From positions 1-64,000 of the forward strand of contig NZ_BAAAHE010000007.1 in the NCBI RefSeq assembly GCF_039525035.1: a stretch of DNA of 64,000 nt, written 5' to 3'. The position numbers were made by a program, and so were the translations under genes. Shown here in pieces: positions 44,715 to 52,771 of the stretch. The DNA comes from Sporichthya brevicatena. GTDB taxonomy: Bacteria > Actinomycetota > Actinomycetes > Sporichthyales > Sporichthyaceae. Position 1 is the first letter of the stretch. Every line of letters starts with the position of its first letter. The notes beneath the pieces are model-generated. The model was not told where the DNA came from. It worked only from the letters and a program-made list of their open reading frames with translations, and made no database searches.

Positions 44715-45572
44715 GTGAGCGAACAGGTCGTCAACGGCCTGGAGTCAGGCAGTTGGTACGCCCTCATGGCACTGGCTCTCGTGCTGGTCATGCGGGCCAC
44801 CAACGTGCCGAACTTCGCGATGGCGGAGATGGGCCTGTTCGGCGCGTTCATGCTCTGGACGCTGATGGACGCCGGCATCCCGTACTTCATCGCGATCCCG
44901 ATCGCCCTGCTCTGCGGTGCGCTGCTGGCGGTGGTGCTCGAACGGGTGCTGATCCGGCCTCTGCTGTCCGAGTCCGAGTTCGCCGGCGTCCTGATGACGA
45001 TCGGCATCTTCGTCGGACTCAACGCGCTGACCCAGCTGTTCTGGGGCTCGCAGCCGCGTGAGGTCGACTCGCCGTTCACCGCCAGTTGGGACGTCTTCGG
45101 TACCCGCGTGACGGCCAATCAGCTCGTGTCGCTCGGGCTCGCGATCGCCGTGACCTACGCGCTGGCCAGGTATTTCCGCTCTCCCGGCGGTGTTCGTATG
45201 CGCGCCGTCGCCGAGGACCGGGTGACGCCGCGACTGGTCGGCGTCAGCGTCTCCTGGGTCTTCCGGACCGCGTGGGCCGTGGCCGGTGTCATCGCGACGC
45301 TGGCCATGGTCCTGCAGGGCCAGTCGACGTTGCTGACCGACCAGAACGCGGGCTCGATGGTGCTCAAGGGCTTCGTCGCCGCGACCGTCGGCGGCTTCAC
45401 CTCGGTGTGGGGAGCGCTCGCTGCCGGCCTCGGTCTCGGCGTGATCGAGAACCTCGCCGGCTACTGGATCTCGACGTCCGCGCGCCCGGCCGTGGCGCTG
45501 CTCGTCGTCCTGCTCGTGCTGCTGCTCCGCCCCCAGGGGCTGTTCGGCACGGTACGGACACGGGAGGTCTGA
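44715..45572 (+). CDS. livH: Branched-chain amino acid-type ABC transporter permease, LivH-like
   Basis: The 285-residue permease has about eight spans. Typical LivH sequence is SGSWYALMALALVLVMRATNVPNFAMAEMGLFGAF (residues 11-45), then AVLERVLIRPLL, GVRMRAVAEDRVTPRLVGVSVSWVF (the EAA-like loop near residue 155) and GFVAATVGGFTSVWGALAAGLGLGVIENL. It is the first gene of the five-gene operon. GTG 44715 has GGGGCG at moderate distance. The genomic setting argues for import of an aromatic, terpenoid or amide compound rather than leucine, which is inference. Confidence 0.9.
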   Translation: MSEQVVNGLESGSWYALMALALVLVMRATNVPNFAMAEMGLFGAFMLWTLMDAGIPYFIAIPIALLCGALLAVVLERVLIRPLLSESEFAGVLMTIGIFVGLNALTQLFWGSQPREVDSPFTASWDVFGTRVTANQLVSLGLAIAVTYALARYFRSPGGVRMRAVAEDRVTPRLVGVSVSWVFRTAWAVAGVIATLAMVLQGQSTLLTDQNAGSMVLKGFVAATVGGFTSVWGALAAGLGLGVIENLAGYWISTSARPAVALLVVLLVLLLRPQGLFGTVRTREV

Positions 45573-45575
45573 CCG

Positions 45576-46589
45576 GTGCTGCGCGACATCAAGGCGCTGA
45601 CGGTCGTCAAGGCGCTCGCCGTCACGGCCGTCGTGATGGTCCTTCTTACGCTTCCCTCGTTGGTCAACCCGTACCGGTTGTTCCTGGTCTCGCTGGTGGC
45701 CGTCTACATGGTCGCCGGGCTGGGCCTGACGATCATCATGGGCTGGACCGGGCAGGTCGTCCTGGCGCAGGCGGCCTTCTTCGGGATGGGCGCCTATCTG
45801 ACGGCCTACTGGCACGAGTGGATGCCCTGGCCGCTCGCGGCCGCGCTCGCCTGCCTCGCCGCGGCGGCGGCCGGCGCGGTGATCGGGTTCCCGGCCGTGC
45901 GCCTGCACGGGTTCTACCTCGCGATCGCCACGCTCGCCTTCTCCGAGCTCGTCCGCCGCGGGTTCGTCGAGCTCGACTCGATCACCGGTGGCATCGCGGG
46001 CACCGACGTCGAGCCCGTGCAGTTCGGTGGCCTCGACGTCGCCGCCTCGCAGTGGTACCTCGCGCTCAGCGTGGCGGCGTTCGCGCTGCTCGTCGCCTGG
46101 CGGATCCGGGTCACCAGCCTCGGCCGGTGCCTGCTCGCGGTGCGCGACGCCGAGGTCGCGACGGCGTCGGTCAGCATCTCCGCCGCCCGCTACAAGCTGG
46201 TCGCCTTCGCGCTGTCCGCGGCGATGGGCGCGCTCGCCGGTGCGGTCTACGGCCAGCTGCAGGCCTACCTGACGCCGGAGATCTTCGGCGTCGGCCTGCT
46301 CATCCAGTTCCTCGTGGTCGCCTTCGTCGGCGGGGTGACGTTCCTCCTCGGCCCGTTGCTCGGCGCGATCTTCGTCGTCGTCGCCCGCGAGCTGCTGCAG
46401 GACCTCGGCGCCGGGCAGCGCCTCGCGTACGCGATCGCGCTGATCCTCGTCGTGCGCTTCCTGCCCAGTGGCCTGGCCGGTCTGCCGGCGCTCTGGCGCC
46501 GGTTCCGGACGCGGCGCTCCGCCGCCGCGCCGTCCGCTCCGGCCGCGGGCGAACAACCCGCCCTGGCCTCCTCGGGGGGTGACGCCTGA
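45576..46589 (+). CDS. livM: Branched-chain amino acid-type ABC transporter permease, LivM-like
   Basis: The 337-residue permease has AGLGLTIIMGWTGQVVLAQAAFFGMGAYLTAYW near residue 47, the LivM hallmark. It continues with GFPAVRLHGFYLAIATLAFSELV, LLAVRDAEVATASVSISAARYKLVAFALSAAMGALAGAVYG and VAFVGGVTFLLGPLLGAIF. GTG 45576 is three bases after the livH stop, and the stop shares one base with the livG ATG. A hydrophilic Arg/Ala-rich tail of about 30 residues follows the last span. Confidence 0.9.
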   Translation: MLRDIKALTVVKALAVTAVVMVLLTLPSLVNPYRLFLVSLVAVYMVAGLGLTIIMGWTGQVVLAQAAFFGMGAYLTAYWHEWMPWPLAAALACLAAAAAGAVIGFPAVRLHGFYLAIATLAFSELVRRGFVELDSITGGIAGTDVEPVQFGGLDVAASQWYLALSVAAFALLVAWRIRVTSLGRCLLAVRDAEVATASVSISAARYKLVAFALSAAMGALAGAVYGQLQAYLTPEIFGVGLLIQFLVVAFVGGVTFLLGPLLGAIFVVVARELLQDLGAGQRLAYAIALILVVRFLPSGLAGLPALWRRFRTRRSAAAPSAPAAGEQPALASSGGDA

Positions 46590-47389
46590 TGACCGACTCG
46601 ACTCCGGCCGCGACTCCGGAATCGGTGCTGACGCTGCGGGAGCTGGCGGTCAGCTTCGGCGGCAACCACGTCCTGCGGTCGGTGGACCTCGAGGTGCCGA
46701 CCGGGTTCACCGGCCTCGTCGGCCCCAACGGGGCGGGCAAGACGACCGTGTTCAATGTCGTGTCCGGCTACGTGCGCGCGGCCGGCGGCGACGTCCGGCT
46801 CGGGGGCGAGACGCTGATCGGCGTCGCCCCCGACGCGATCGCGCGGCGCGGCGTCGGGCGCACCTTCCAGACGCCGAAGCTCGTGGCCGGGATCAGCGTC
46901 GTCGAGAACGTCATGCTCGGCCTCGACGGGCGCGCCGGGCCGCTCGCGCACCTGCGCGCGATCGCCGGGTCGCGTCGCGACTCCCGCCCGGCCCGGGAGC
47001 GGTCGCTGGACCTGCTCGAGCGCTTCGGCATCGTCGAGTACGCGAACGAGGAGGCCTCGGCGCTCCCGCTCGCGACGCAGAAGATCGTCGAGGTCGCGCG
47101 GGCCCTGATCGCCAGCCCGCGCCTCGTCCTGCTCGACGAGCCGGCGGCCGGTCTCGGCGCCGAGGACGTCGAGGCGATGGTGGCGCCGCTGGTCGAACTC
47201 GCCGCCGACAACGACCTCGCGGTCGTGATCATCGAGCACGACCTCGCGCTGGTCTCGCGGCTGTGTCCGCGGCTCGCCGTGCTGCACCAGGGCGGCGTGA
47301 TCGCCCTGGGCACCCCGGCCGAGGTCCTCGCGCAGCCGGAGGTCGTCGACGCCTACCTGGGAGCGGGCTTTGCTGCTGTCGGTCCGTGA
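46589..47389 (+). CDS. livG: Branched-chain amino acid-type ABC transporter ATP-binding protein, LivG-like
   Basis: The 266-residue ATPase has Walker A GPNGAGKTTVFNVVSG near residue 46, Q-loop GRTFQTPKLVAGISVVENVM and Walker B RLVLLDEPAAGL, followed by the H-loop IIEHD. The usual LSGGQ signature is replaced by SALPLATQKIVEVARAL; LivG proteins have a loose signature (LPYGQQ), but this one lacks the Gly entirely. ATG 46589 overlaps the livM stop by one base. Its end overlaps livF by 20 bases. Confidence 0.9.
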   Translation: MTDSTPAATPESVLTLRELAVSFGGNHVLRSVDLEVPTGFTGLVGPNGAGKTTVFNVVSGYVRAAGGDVRLGGETLIGVAPDAIARRGVGRTFQTPKLVAGISVVENVMLGLDGRAGPLAHLRAIAGSRRDSRPARERSLDLLERFGIVEYANEEASALPLATQKIVEVARALIASPRLVLLDEPAAGLGAEDVEAMVAPLVELAADNDLAVVIIEHDLALVSRLCPRLAVLHQGGVIALGTPAEVLAQPEVVDAYLGAGFAAVGP

Positions 47390-48077
47390 TCTCGAAGCCG
47401 GTTACGGCGGCGCGCACGTCCTGCGCGGCGTCTCGCTCGACGTCGCCCCCGGCGAGATCGTCCTGCTGCTCGGCGCGAACGGTGCGGGCAAGACGACGAC
47501 GCTGCGAGCGATCTCCGGCGTCGTCGCGGCACGCGCCGGGTCGATCACCTTCGACGGCCGGCTGTTCTCCGGGCCACCCGAGGCGCGGGCTGCGCGCGGT
47601 CTCGGCCACGTGCCGGAGGGCCGCGGCATCCTCGCCGGGCTGACGGTGGCGGAGAACCTCGACCTCGGCACCGTCCTGCGCAAGGACGGGGCGGCGGCCG
47701 TGGCGGCCGACCGCGCGAACCTGCTCGAGCTGTTCCCGATGCTGAAGCCGCGACTCAAGGAGTCGGCCGCGGCGTTGTCGGGCGGTCAGCAGCAGATGCT
47801 CGCCCTCGCCCGCGCCCTGCTCGCCCGTCCGCGGCTGGTCATGCTCGACGAGCCGTCGTTCGGTCTCGCACCCTCCGTGGTCGACGAACTGCTCGGCCTG
47901 GTGCAGCGGCTGCGCACCGAGGGGACGACCTTCCTCATGGTCGAGCAGCACGCGGCGGCGCTCGCGATCGCCGACCGCGCCTACGTCCTCGCCGGCGGCC
48001 GCACCGTGCTCGAGGCTCCCGCCGCCGAGCTCGCCGGCGACGACCGACTCGTCCGCGCCTACCTCGGGGCGCACTGA
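47370..48077 (+). CDS. livF: Branched-chain amino acid-type ABC transporter ATP-binding protein, LivF-like
   Basis: The 235-residue ATPase has Walker A LLGANGAGKTTTLRAISG near residue 30, Q-loop GHVPEGRGILAGLTVAENL, a canonical signature LSGGQQQMLALARAL, Walker B RLVMLDEPSFGLAPSVVDEL and H-loop MVEQH. The first fitting start is TTG 47370, inside the livG end, giving LLSVRDLEAGYGG as in other LivF proteins. With an intact signature here and a degenerate one in LivG, the heterodimer may have one main hydrolysis site. Confidence 0.9.
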   Translation: MLLSVRDLEAGYGGAHVLRGVSLDVAPGEIVLLLGANGAGKTTTLRAISGVVAARAGSITFDGRLFSGPPEARAARGLGHVPEGRGILAGLTVAENLDLGTVLRKDGAAAVAADRANLLELFPMLKPRLKESAAALSGGQQQMLALARALLARPRLVMLDEPSFGLAPSVVDELLGLVQRLRTEGTTFLMVEQHAAALAIADRAYVLAGGRTVLEAPAAELAGDDRLVRAYLGAH

Positions 48078-48144
48078 TGCCCTGTTCCGGAACTTGTCCC
48101 GCCCGTTGCCCCCGTCTGGATCCCACCCGAGCAAGGAGTTCTCG

Positions 48145-49368
48145 ATGACCACGCGCCGGACCGCGCTCGCCGCGGCTGCCATCCTGCTGGCGGCTGCCGG
48201 CTGCAGTTCCCAGAGCGACGACAAGCCCGCGGTGCAGGCCGGCGGGGACGGCTCGTGCAGCGGCGTCTCGCAGGGCGTCACCGACACCGCGCTGAAGGTC
48301 GGCACCTCGCTGCCGCTCTCCGGCGGCGCGGCCACGGCCGGCAAGGGCTTCGAGGCCGGGCTCAAGGCCGCGGTCGCCGAGGTCAACTCCAACGGCGGGA
48401 TCAACGGCCGCAAGGTCGACCTCGTCGTGCTCGACGACGGCTTCGAGGCCGCCCGGTCGGTGGCGAACATCCGCCGCCTCGGTGAGGAGGAGAAGGTCTT
48501 CGCGGTCCTCGGCCCGGCCGGTACGGCGAACCTGCCCGGCAGCTTCTCCTACCTGGAGCGCAAGGGCATGCCGATGTTCGCCCCGGTCCTCCCGCCGGAC
48601 CCCGACAAGGGCGAGGTCTGGCTGCTCGGTACCGGTCACAAGGACCAGGTCCGCGTGATCATCGACTGGCTGGCCAAGGAGAAGAAGGTCAAGACCGTCG
48701 CGCTGCTGACGCAGGACAACGACCTCGGGAAGGCCTTCGCCGAGGCCGTCGACGAGCAGGCGCCCAAGCACGACGTCAAGCTCGTCGCCAACGAGAAGCT
48801 GGAGCCGAACTCGACCGACGTCGACTCGGCGATCCTCAAGCTCAAGGCGAAGAACCCCGACGCCGTCATCTCCGGCACCGACAACGCGCAGACCGCGCTG
48901 CTGCTCAAGGAGGCGCGGGACCTGAAGTGGTCGACGCTCATCGTCGGCAACTCGTCCTCCGGCGGCCCGGGCAGCCCGAGCACCGTCGGCCCGGCCGGTC
49001 CCGCGGCGGAAGGCTTCATCTCCTCGGCGATCCTCGAGTTCCCGACCTCGGACGCCCCCGAGGTGCAGAAGTACCGCGAGGCGATGAAGGCCGGCGGCGG
49101 CGCCGAGGCCGACAACTCCTTCGCGCTGCAGAACTACGCCTCCGCGCAGGTCTTCTTCGAGATCGTCAAGCGACTCGGCGACGACGTCTGCTGGGCGAAG
49201 TTCCGCGCCGAGGGCGAGAAGCTGTCCGACTTCAAGACCGGCCTCATCCCGCCGGTGACGTTCGGCGCGCTCCCCGGCGGCCACAGCGGCACCAAGGGCG
49301 CCCGCATCGCGCAGTACACGGGCAAGGAGTGGAAGGCCCTGACCGAGTTCGTCGAGCCGCAGGACTGA
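48145..49368 (+). CDS. ABC transporter substrate-binding lipoprotein (LivJ/K-like)
   Basis: The 407-residue type I periplasmic-binding protein has a lipoprotein signal (MTTRRTALAAAAILLAAAGC, lipidated Cys20) and then DTALKVGTSLPLSGGAATAGKGFEAG. It continues with NSNGGINGRKVDLVVLDDGF and KTVALLTQDNDLGKAF, then GTDNAQTALLLKEARDL and ENAD-like GGGAEADNSFALQNYAS. It delivers the ligand to LivHMGF. ATG 48145 follows CAAGGAG. A Gly/Ser-rich loop (SSSGGPGSPSTVG) near residue 272 lies at the ligand cleft hinge. Ligand identity is not deducible. Confidence 0.9.
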   Translation: MTTRRTALAAAAILLAAAGCSSQSDDKPAVQAGGDGSCSGVSQGVTDTALKVGTSLPLSGGAATAGKGFEAGLKAAVAEVNSNGGINGRKVDLVVLDDGFEAARSVANIRRLGEEEKVFAVLGPAGTANLPGSFSYLERKGMPMFAPVLPPDPDKGEVWLLGTGHKDQVRVIIDWLAKEKKVKTVALLTQDNDLGKAFAEAVDEQAPKHDVKLVANEKLEPNSTDVDSAILKLKAKNPDAVISGTDNAQTALLLKEARDLKWSTLIVGNSSSGGPGSPSTVGPAGPAAEGFISSAILEFPTSDAPEVQKYREAMKAGGGAEADNSFALQNYASAQVFFEIVKRLGDDVCWAKFRAEGEKLSDFKTGLIPPVTFGALPGGHSGTKGARIAQYTGKEWKALTEFVEPQD

Positions 49369-49443
49369 GCCGGCGAACTGGGCTGGCGAACTGACTGACG
49401 GACCGGCCCGCACCGCAGCGGTCGGCATGGCACTCTGAGCGTT

Positions 49444-50889
49444 ATGCGCCGATTTCGCCTGCCGCTGCGGTCCGGGCTCGCCCTCGCGACCGCCGCCCTC
49501 GTCGGAGCGGTGCTCACGGCCCCGGGAAACGCGCAGGCGCAGGACGCCTTCGTCCCCGGGGCCGCCGGCGTCGGGGACTCCTACTTCCCCGGCGACGGCA
49601 ACGGCGGCTACGACGTCGACCACTACGACCTCGCCGTCCGGTACGACCCGCTCCCGGGACACCTCGCCGGGGTCGCCACCATCCGGGCGAAGGCCACGCA
49701 GAACCTCGCGCGGTTCAACCTCGACCTGGTCGGCCTGAACGTCCGCAAGGTCACGGTCGACGGCGCCGCGGCCCGCTTCACCCGCAGCGGGCAGGAACTG
49801 GAGATCACCCCGGCCGCCGGGCTGATCCGGGGGCGGACCTTCACGGCCGTCGTCACGTACGACGGGATCCCCGACCCGACGCTGTCCGGGACCGAGGCCC
49901 GCGGCTTCCACCGCACCCTGACCGGGGCGGTGTTCACCGGTCAGCCGCACGTGGCGACGGCGTGGTTCCCGGTCAACGACCATCCGAAGGACCGTGCGAC
50001 GTACACCGTGACGGTGGACGTGCCGGCCGGGCTGACGGCGGTCAGCAACGGCGTGCTCGCCGAGCGGCGCAGCGCGGCCGGGCGGTCGGTGTGGACCTGG
50101 CGCGCCGACGACCCGATGGCGTCGTACCTCGTCGTGCTGGCGATCGGCGACCTGGACCTGAAGGCGTACACGAAGGAGGGCATCCGCTACTGGGACGCCG
50201 TCGACCGCATCCTCGGCCCGAACTTCGCGCGCGACGCGCTCGCCCAGCAGTCCACGGTGATCGCGACCCTGGCCGAGATGTTCGGGCCGTACCCGTACGA
50301 CATCGGCGGCGCGATCGTGCACGCCGCCGCCGCGGAGTTCGCGCTCGAGACGCAGACCCGCCCGGTGTACTCGCCGAAGTTCTTCGTGCCCGGCGGCTCG
50401 GGCGTCGGCGTGGTCGTGCACGAGCTCGCGCACCAGTGGTTCGGGGACAACCTCCGCCTCGCGGACTGGCGCAACATCTGGGTGAACGAGGGCTTCGCCT
50501 CGTACGCGCAGTGGCTCTACACCGAGCGCACCGGCGGGCAGTCCGCGGCGAAGCGGTTCGCCGAGACCTGGGAGGCCTACGCGGACGACCCGGACTTCTG
50601 GTCGGTCCGCATCGGCGACCCCGGCGCGGAGAACCTGTTTCACGGCGCGGTGTACGTCCGGGGCGCCATGACGCTCCATCAGTTGCGTCAGGTCGTGGGA
50701 GATTCGACCTTCTTCCGCATGCTCCGCAGCTGGGCGACCAAGCGCGCCGGCGACGCCGTGACGATCTCCGAATTCGTCGCGCACGCTAAGAAGGTCTCGG
50801 GCCGCGACCTCGGCCGGTTCTTCGACACCTGGCTGTTCACCGGGTCCCGGCCGACCCTGCCCGGCCCGGGTGGCCCGGCGCCGTCCTGA
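49444..50889 (+). CDS. Secreted M1-family zinc metallopeptidase
   Basis: The 481-residue protein has a Sec signal peptide (about 1-32, ending AQAQ) and so acts outside the cell. The M1 catalytic motif is HELAHQWFGD near residue 325 with the zinc-binding Glu in NEGFASYAQWLY 18 residues on. The substrate-recognition stretch reads GGAIVHAAAAEFALETQTRP in place of the family GGMEN, so the exopeptidase GAMEN Met/Glu is changed. N-terminal beta domain and C-terminal SGRDLGRFFDTWLF are present. It lacks the long HEAT-repeat domain, being half the size of PepN. ATG 49444 opens alone after the ABC operon. Confidence 0.9.
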   Translation: MRRFRLPLRSGLALATAALVGAVLTAPGNAQAQDAFVPGAAGVGDSYFPGDGNGGYDVDHYDLAVRYDPLPGHLAGVATIRAKATQNLARFNLDLVGLNVRKVTVDGAAARFTRSGQELEITPAAGLIRGRTFTAVVTYDGIPDPTLSGTEARGFHRTLTGAVFTGQPHVATAWFPVNDHPKDRATYTVTVDVPAGLTAVSNGVLAERRSAAGRSVWTWRADDPMASYLVVLAIGDLDLKAYTKEGIRYWDAVDRILGPNFARDALAQQSTVIATLAEMFGPYPYDIGGAIVHAAAAEFALETQTRPVYSPKFFVPGGSGVGVVVHELAHQWFGDNLRLADWRNIWVNEGFASYAQWLYTERTGGQSAAKRFAETWEAYADDPDFWSVRIGDPGAENLFHGAVYVRGAMTLHQLRQVVGDSTFFRMLRSWATKRAGDAVTISEFVAHAKKVSGRDLGRFFDTWLFTGSRPTLPGPGGPAPS

Positions 50890-50913
50890 CGCGCGGCCGC
50901 GACTGACTGGCCC

Positions 50914-51387
50914 CTACTGCGACAGCCACGCCCGGGCGGCGCGGGCCTCGTCGGGCGGGACGATCTCGGCCACGGCGGCGGCGAGGTCGGCGATCGTGGT
51001 CGCGGCGAGGGAGTCGCGCCAGGCCTGCTCGGCCTGCGCCATCACGGCCGCGATGCCGCAGGGGCGGACGCACCGCTCCGGGGGCGCGCCGAACGGGCCG
51101 TTCTGCCGGATCTCGGTGCACCGGAAGGCGGGGGCGTCGCCCTCGACCGCGAGCACCACGTCGAGCACGGTGATCTCTGCCGGTGGCCGGTTCAGCACGT
51201 AACCGCCCTCCCGGCCCTCGGTCGAGGAGACCAGGCCGGCCCGGGACAGGGCCTGCAGGCTCTTCGCCAGGTACGTCCGCGAGACCCCGTGGAACTCCGC
51301 GAGCCGGGGCGCGGGCACCGGCCCGTCCGCCGCGCTCAGGACGACGCAGCAGTGGACGGCCCATTCGACCCCGGTGGCGAGCTTCAC
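50914..51387 (-). CDS. Rrf2-family transcriptional regulator
   Basis: The 157-residue regulator begins VKLATGVEWAVHCCVVLSAAD, the standard Rrf2 N-terminus, followed by the winged HTH FHGVSRTYLAKSLQALSRAGLVSSTEGREGGYVLNRP. It has three clustered cysteines in FRCTEIRQNGPFGAPPERCVRPCGI (about residues 96-120), as in iron-sulfur-sensing Rrf2 members such as IscR and NsrR. GTG 51387 overlaps its ribosome site, so translation may be weak. Two 17-bp dyads in the divergent region are its likely operator. The target is the NAD(P)-binding protein gene opposite. Confidence 0.88.
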   Translation of the reverse strand: MKLATGVEWAVHCCVVLSAADGPVPAPRLAEFHGVSRTYLAKSLQALSRAGLVSSTEGREGGYVLNRPPAEITVLDVVLAVEGDAPAFRCTEIRQNGPFGAPPERCVRPCGIAAVMAQAEQAWRDSLAATTIADLAAAVAEIVPPDEARAARAWLSQ

Positions 51388-51402
51388 CTCCCCAGGGTAT
51401 CG

Positions 51403-51419
51403 CGGACTTCGAGTGTCCG
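51403..51419. promoter_or_regulatory. Rrf2 operator, site 1
   Basis: CGGAC-N7-GTCCG, centred 31 bases (three helical turns) from site 2 and 16 bases upstream of the Rrf2 start, fitting autorepression. Confidence 0.55.
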
Positions 51420-51433
51420 TGTTTAGATGAACC

Positions 51434-51450
51434 CGGATAGTAGTTATCCG
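51434..51450. promoter_or_regulatory. Rrf2 operator, site 2
   Basis: CGGATA-N5-TATCCG, same half-site class and total length as site 1, 31 bases from it and 32 bases upstream of the divergent oxidoreductase start. Confidence 0.6.
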
Positions 51451-51481
51451 CGTTTGTCGTCGCGTTCTCGAAGGAGTGGAT

Positions 51482-52210
51482 ATGAAGATCGCCGTCGCCG
51501 GGTCCACCGGCATGGTCGGGCGCAAGCTGGTGGCGCTCGCCACCGCGCAGGGGCACGAGGTCGTGGGCCTCGCCCGCAGCACCGGGTACGACCTGCTCGC
51601 CCCGGTGGGGCTGGAGGAGGCACTGGCCGGTGTCGACGCCGTCGTCGACGTCACGCAGGGGCCGGCGCTGGACGAGAAGGAGGCGACGGAGTTCTTCGTG
51701 ACCGTGGCCGAGAACCTCGGCAAGGCCGCGAGCGCGGCCGGGGTGGGCCGCACGGTCGTGCTCTCGATCGTCGGGGTCGACCGCAGCCCTGACTACGGCT
51801 ACTACGTCGCCAAGCTCGCGCAGGAGGAGGCCACCCGCGCCACGGCACCCGGGCCGCTCGTCGTCCGCGCGACGCAGTTCCACGAGTTCCCCGGGCAGAT
51901 GCTGGAGTGGAACCGGGACGGGGACGTGGTCCGGATCGTCGACGTCCCGACCCAGCCGGTGTCCACCGACGAGGTCGTGGCGCTGCTGCTGGAGGCCGCG
52001 ACCGGGCAGGTGGACGGCGACGTCGACCTCGCCGGGCCGCAGGTGGAGCGGCTGGTCGACCTGGTCGAGCGGGTCGTCGCGCGCACCGGTGAGCGGGTGC
52101 GCGTGGAGGCGGTGCCCGCGCCGGCGAGCATGGCCGGCGGGTCGATGGTCCCCGGTCCCGGCGCGCTCCGGCGGGGGCCCGACTGGGACACCTGGTTCGC
52201 CGCGCGATGA
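51482..52210 (+). CDS. NmrA-like atypical SDR, NAD(P)-binding protein
   Basis: The 242-residue protein starts MKIAVAGSTGMVGRKLVALATAQGHEVVGLARSTG, the atypical-SDR Rossmann motif, then VDAVVDVTQGP, VLSIVGVDRSPDYGYYVAKLAQEEA (with YxxxK), and VVRATQFHEFPGQML, typical of NmrA/complex-I-39kDa-like members that bind NAD(P) as sensors or reduce small carbonyls. ATG 51482 has GAAGGAG close by; GTG 51476 is an alternative. It is divergent from the Rrf2 regulator, whose predicted sites lie between, so it is probably derepressed by oxidative or nitrosative signals. Confidence 0.87.
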   Translation: MKIAVAGSTGMVGRKLVALATAQGHEVVGLARSTGYDLLAPVGLEEALAGVDAVVDVTQGPALDEKEATEFFVTVAENLGKAASAAGVGRTVVLSIVGVDRSPDYGYYVAKLAQEEATRATAPGPLVVRATQFHEFPGQMLEWNRDGDVVRIVDVPTQPVSTDEVVALLLEAATGQVDGDVDLAGPQVERLVDLVERVVARTGERVRVEAVPAPASMAGGSMVPGPGALRRGPDWDTWFAAR

Positions 52211-52240
52211 CGGTCACCGGCGCCCGGGTCCGGACACGCA

Positions 52241-52268
52241 AAGGCACCCACAACGTGGTGGGTGCCTT
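52241..52268. terminator. Hairpin terminator after the NmrA-like gene
   Basis: AAGGCACCCAC pairs perfectly with GTGGGTGCCTT around a 6-base loop, 30 bases after the stop. The flanking A-rich and T-rich ends make it likely to work in both directions. Confidence 0.7.
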
Positions 52269-52269
52269 A

Positions 52270-52320
52270 ACCCACAGCTACAAGTCACCGGCTGGCGGAC
52301 CTGCTGCCCGAGCTGTGGGT
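52270..52320. repeat. Inverted repeat with long loop
   Basis: ACCCACAGCT (52270-52279) and AGCTGTGGGT (52311-52320) are perfect 10-bp arms around 31 bases. A smaller dyad GTACA-GG-TGTAC lies at 52344-52355. Together with the preceding hairpin they fill the 240-base gap, and the only other elements seen are A/T-rich hexamers near 52390-52405 that could be a promoter for the small gene. Confidence 0.5.
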
Positions 52321-52450
52321 GGGTTGCGGGCTTCCTATCCCGAGTACAGGTGTACCCCGGTTTTGCCGATTTAGGACCCGCCACGACCTTTGAATCGGCT
52401 TAATTCTTGGCCTCGAGGTGTAACCCCGGCGGGCCGGGCAGGGTTTAACC

Positions 52451-52654
52451 ATGTCCGACGTCGAGCCGGAGGCCTCCGAGACCGATCAGCCGGGGCGTGC
52501 GGCTGCCGCCCAGCAGGAGCTCCGGCTGCGCCGCCGCGAGATCCTCCTTGCCGAGCTCGCCGAGGCCCGCGCGCTGCGGCGGCGCCTCCACCCCCGCAAG
52601 GTCCGCCTGGCCCGGGAGCGGGCCGTCCTGCACGCCGCGACGCTGCGTCGCTGA
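52451..52654 (+). CDS. Small charged helical protein of unknown function
   Basis: The 67-residue product has an acidic N-terminal third (SDVEPEASETDQPG) and a long amphipathic basic helix (QQELRLRRREILLAELAEARALRRRLHPRKVRLARERAV). GC-rich third positions throughout support real coding, and a GCAGGG lies nine bases before ATG 52451. I do not recognise a family. High Arg content and helix length suggest nucleic-acid or partner binding. It stands between the NmrA-like gene and malQ, framed by stem-loops on both sides, which marks it as a separate transcript unit. Confidence 0.55.
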   Translation: MSDVEPEASETDQPGRAAAAQQELRLRRREILLAELAEARALRRRLHPRKVRLARERAVLHAATLRR

Positions 52655-52674
52655 GGCGCCCGGGGCTACCGGCC

Positions 52675-52723
52675 AAGAACTCCCGCGGACGGGGTTTCCG
52701 GGCCCGGTTCGGTGGGAGTTCTT
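52675..52723. terminator. Stem-loop between the small gene and malQ
   Basis: AAGAACTCCC and GGGAGTTCTT form a perfect 10-bp stem. The 29-base loop contains the self-complementary CCGGGCCCGG, giving a second inner hairpin. It lies 20 bases after the small gene's stop and 48 before malQ. Terminator or malQ leader structure. Confidence 0.5.
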
Positions 52724-52771
52724 GCTCACCGCTCCAGGTCTGCGAGGTTTCGGGTGTCTCCCTCCAACGAC

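Noticed and set aside
44715-49368. A firm assignment of the importer as a leucine/isoleucine/valine transporter
   Set aside because: The family includes urea, amide and aromatic-acid importers, and the catabolic context argues against a specific amino-acid call.
47935-50784. A 949-residue minus-strand frame opposite the binding protein and M1 peptidase
   Set aside because: Crosses two genes and their gap and has low-complexity composition; the plus-strand genes carry signal peptides and catalytic motifs.
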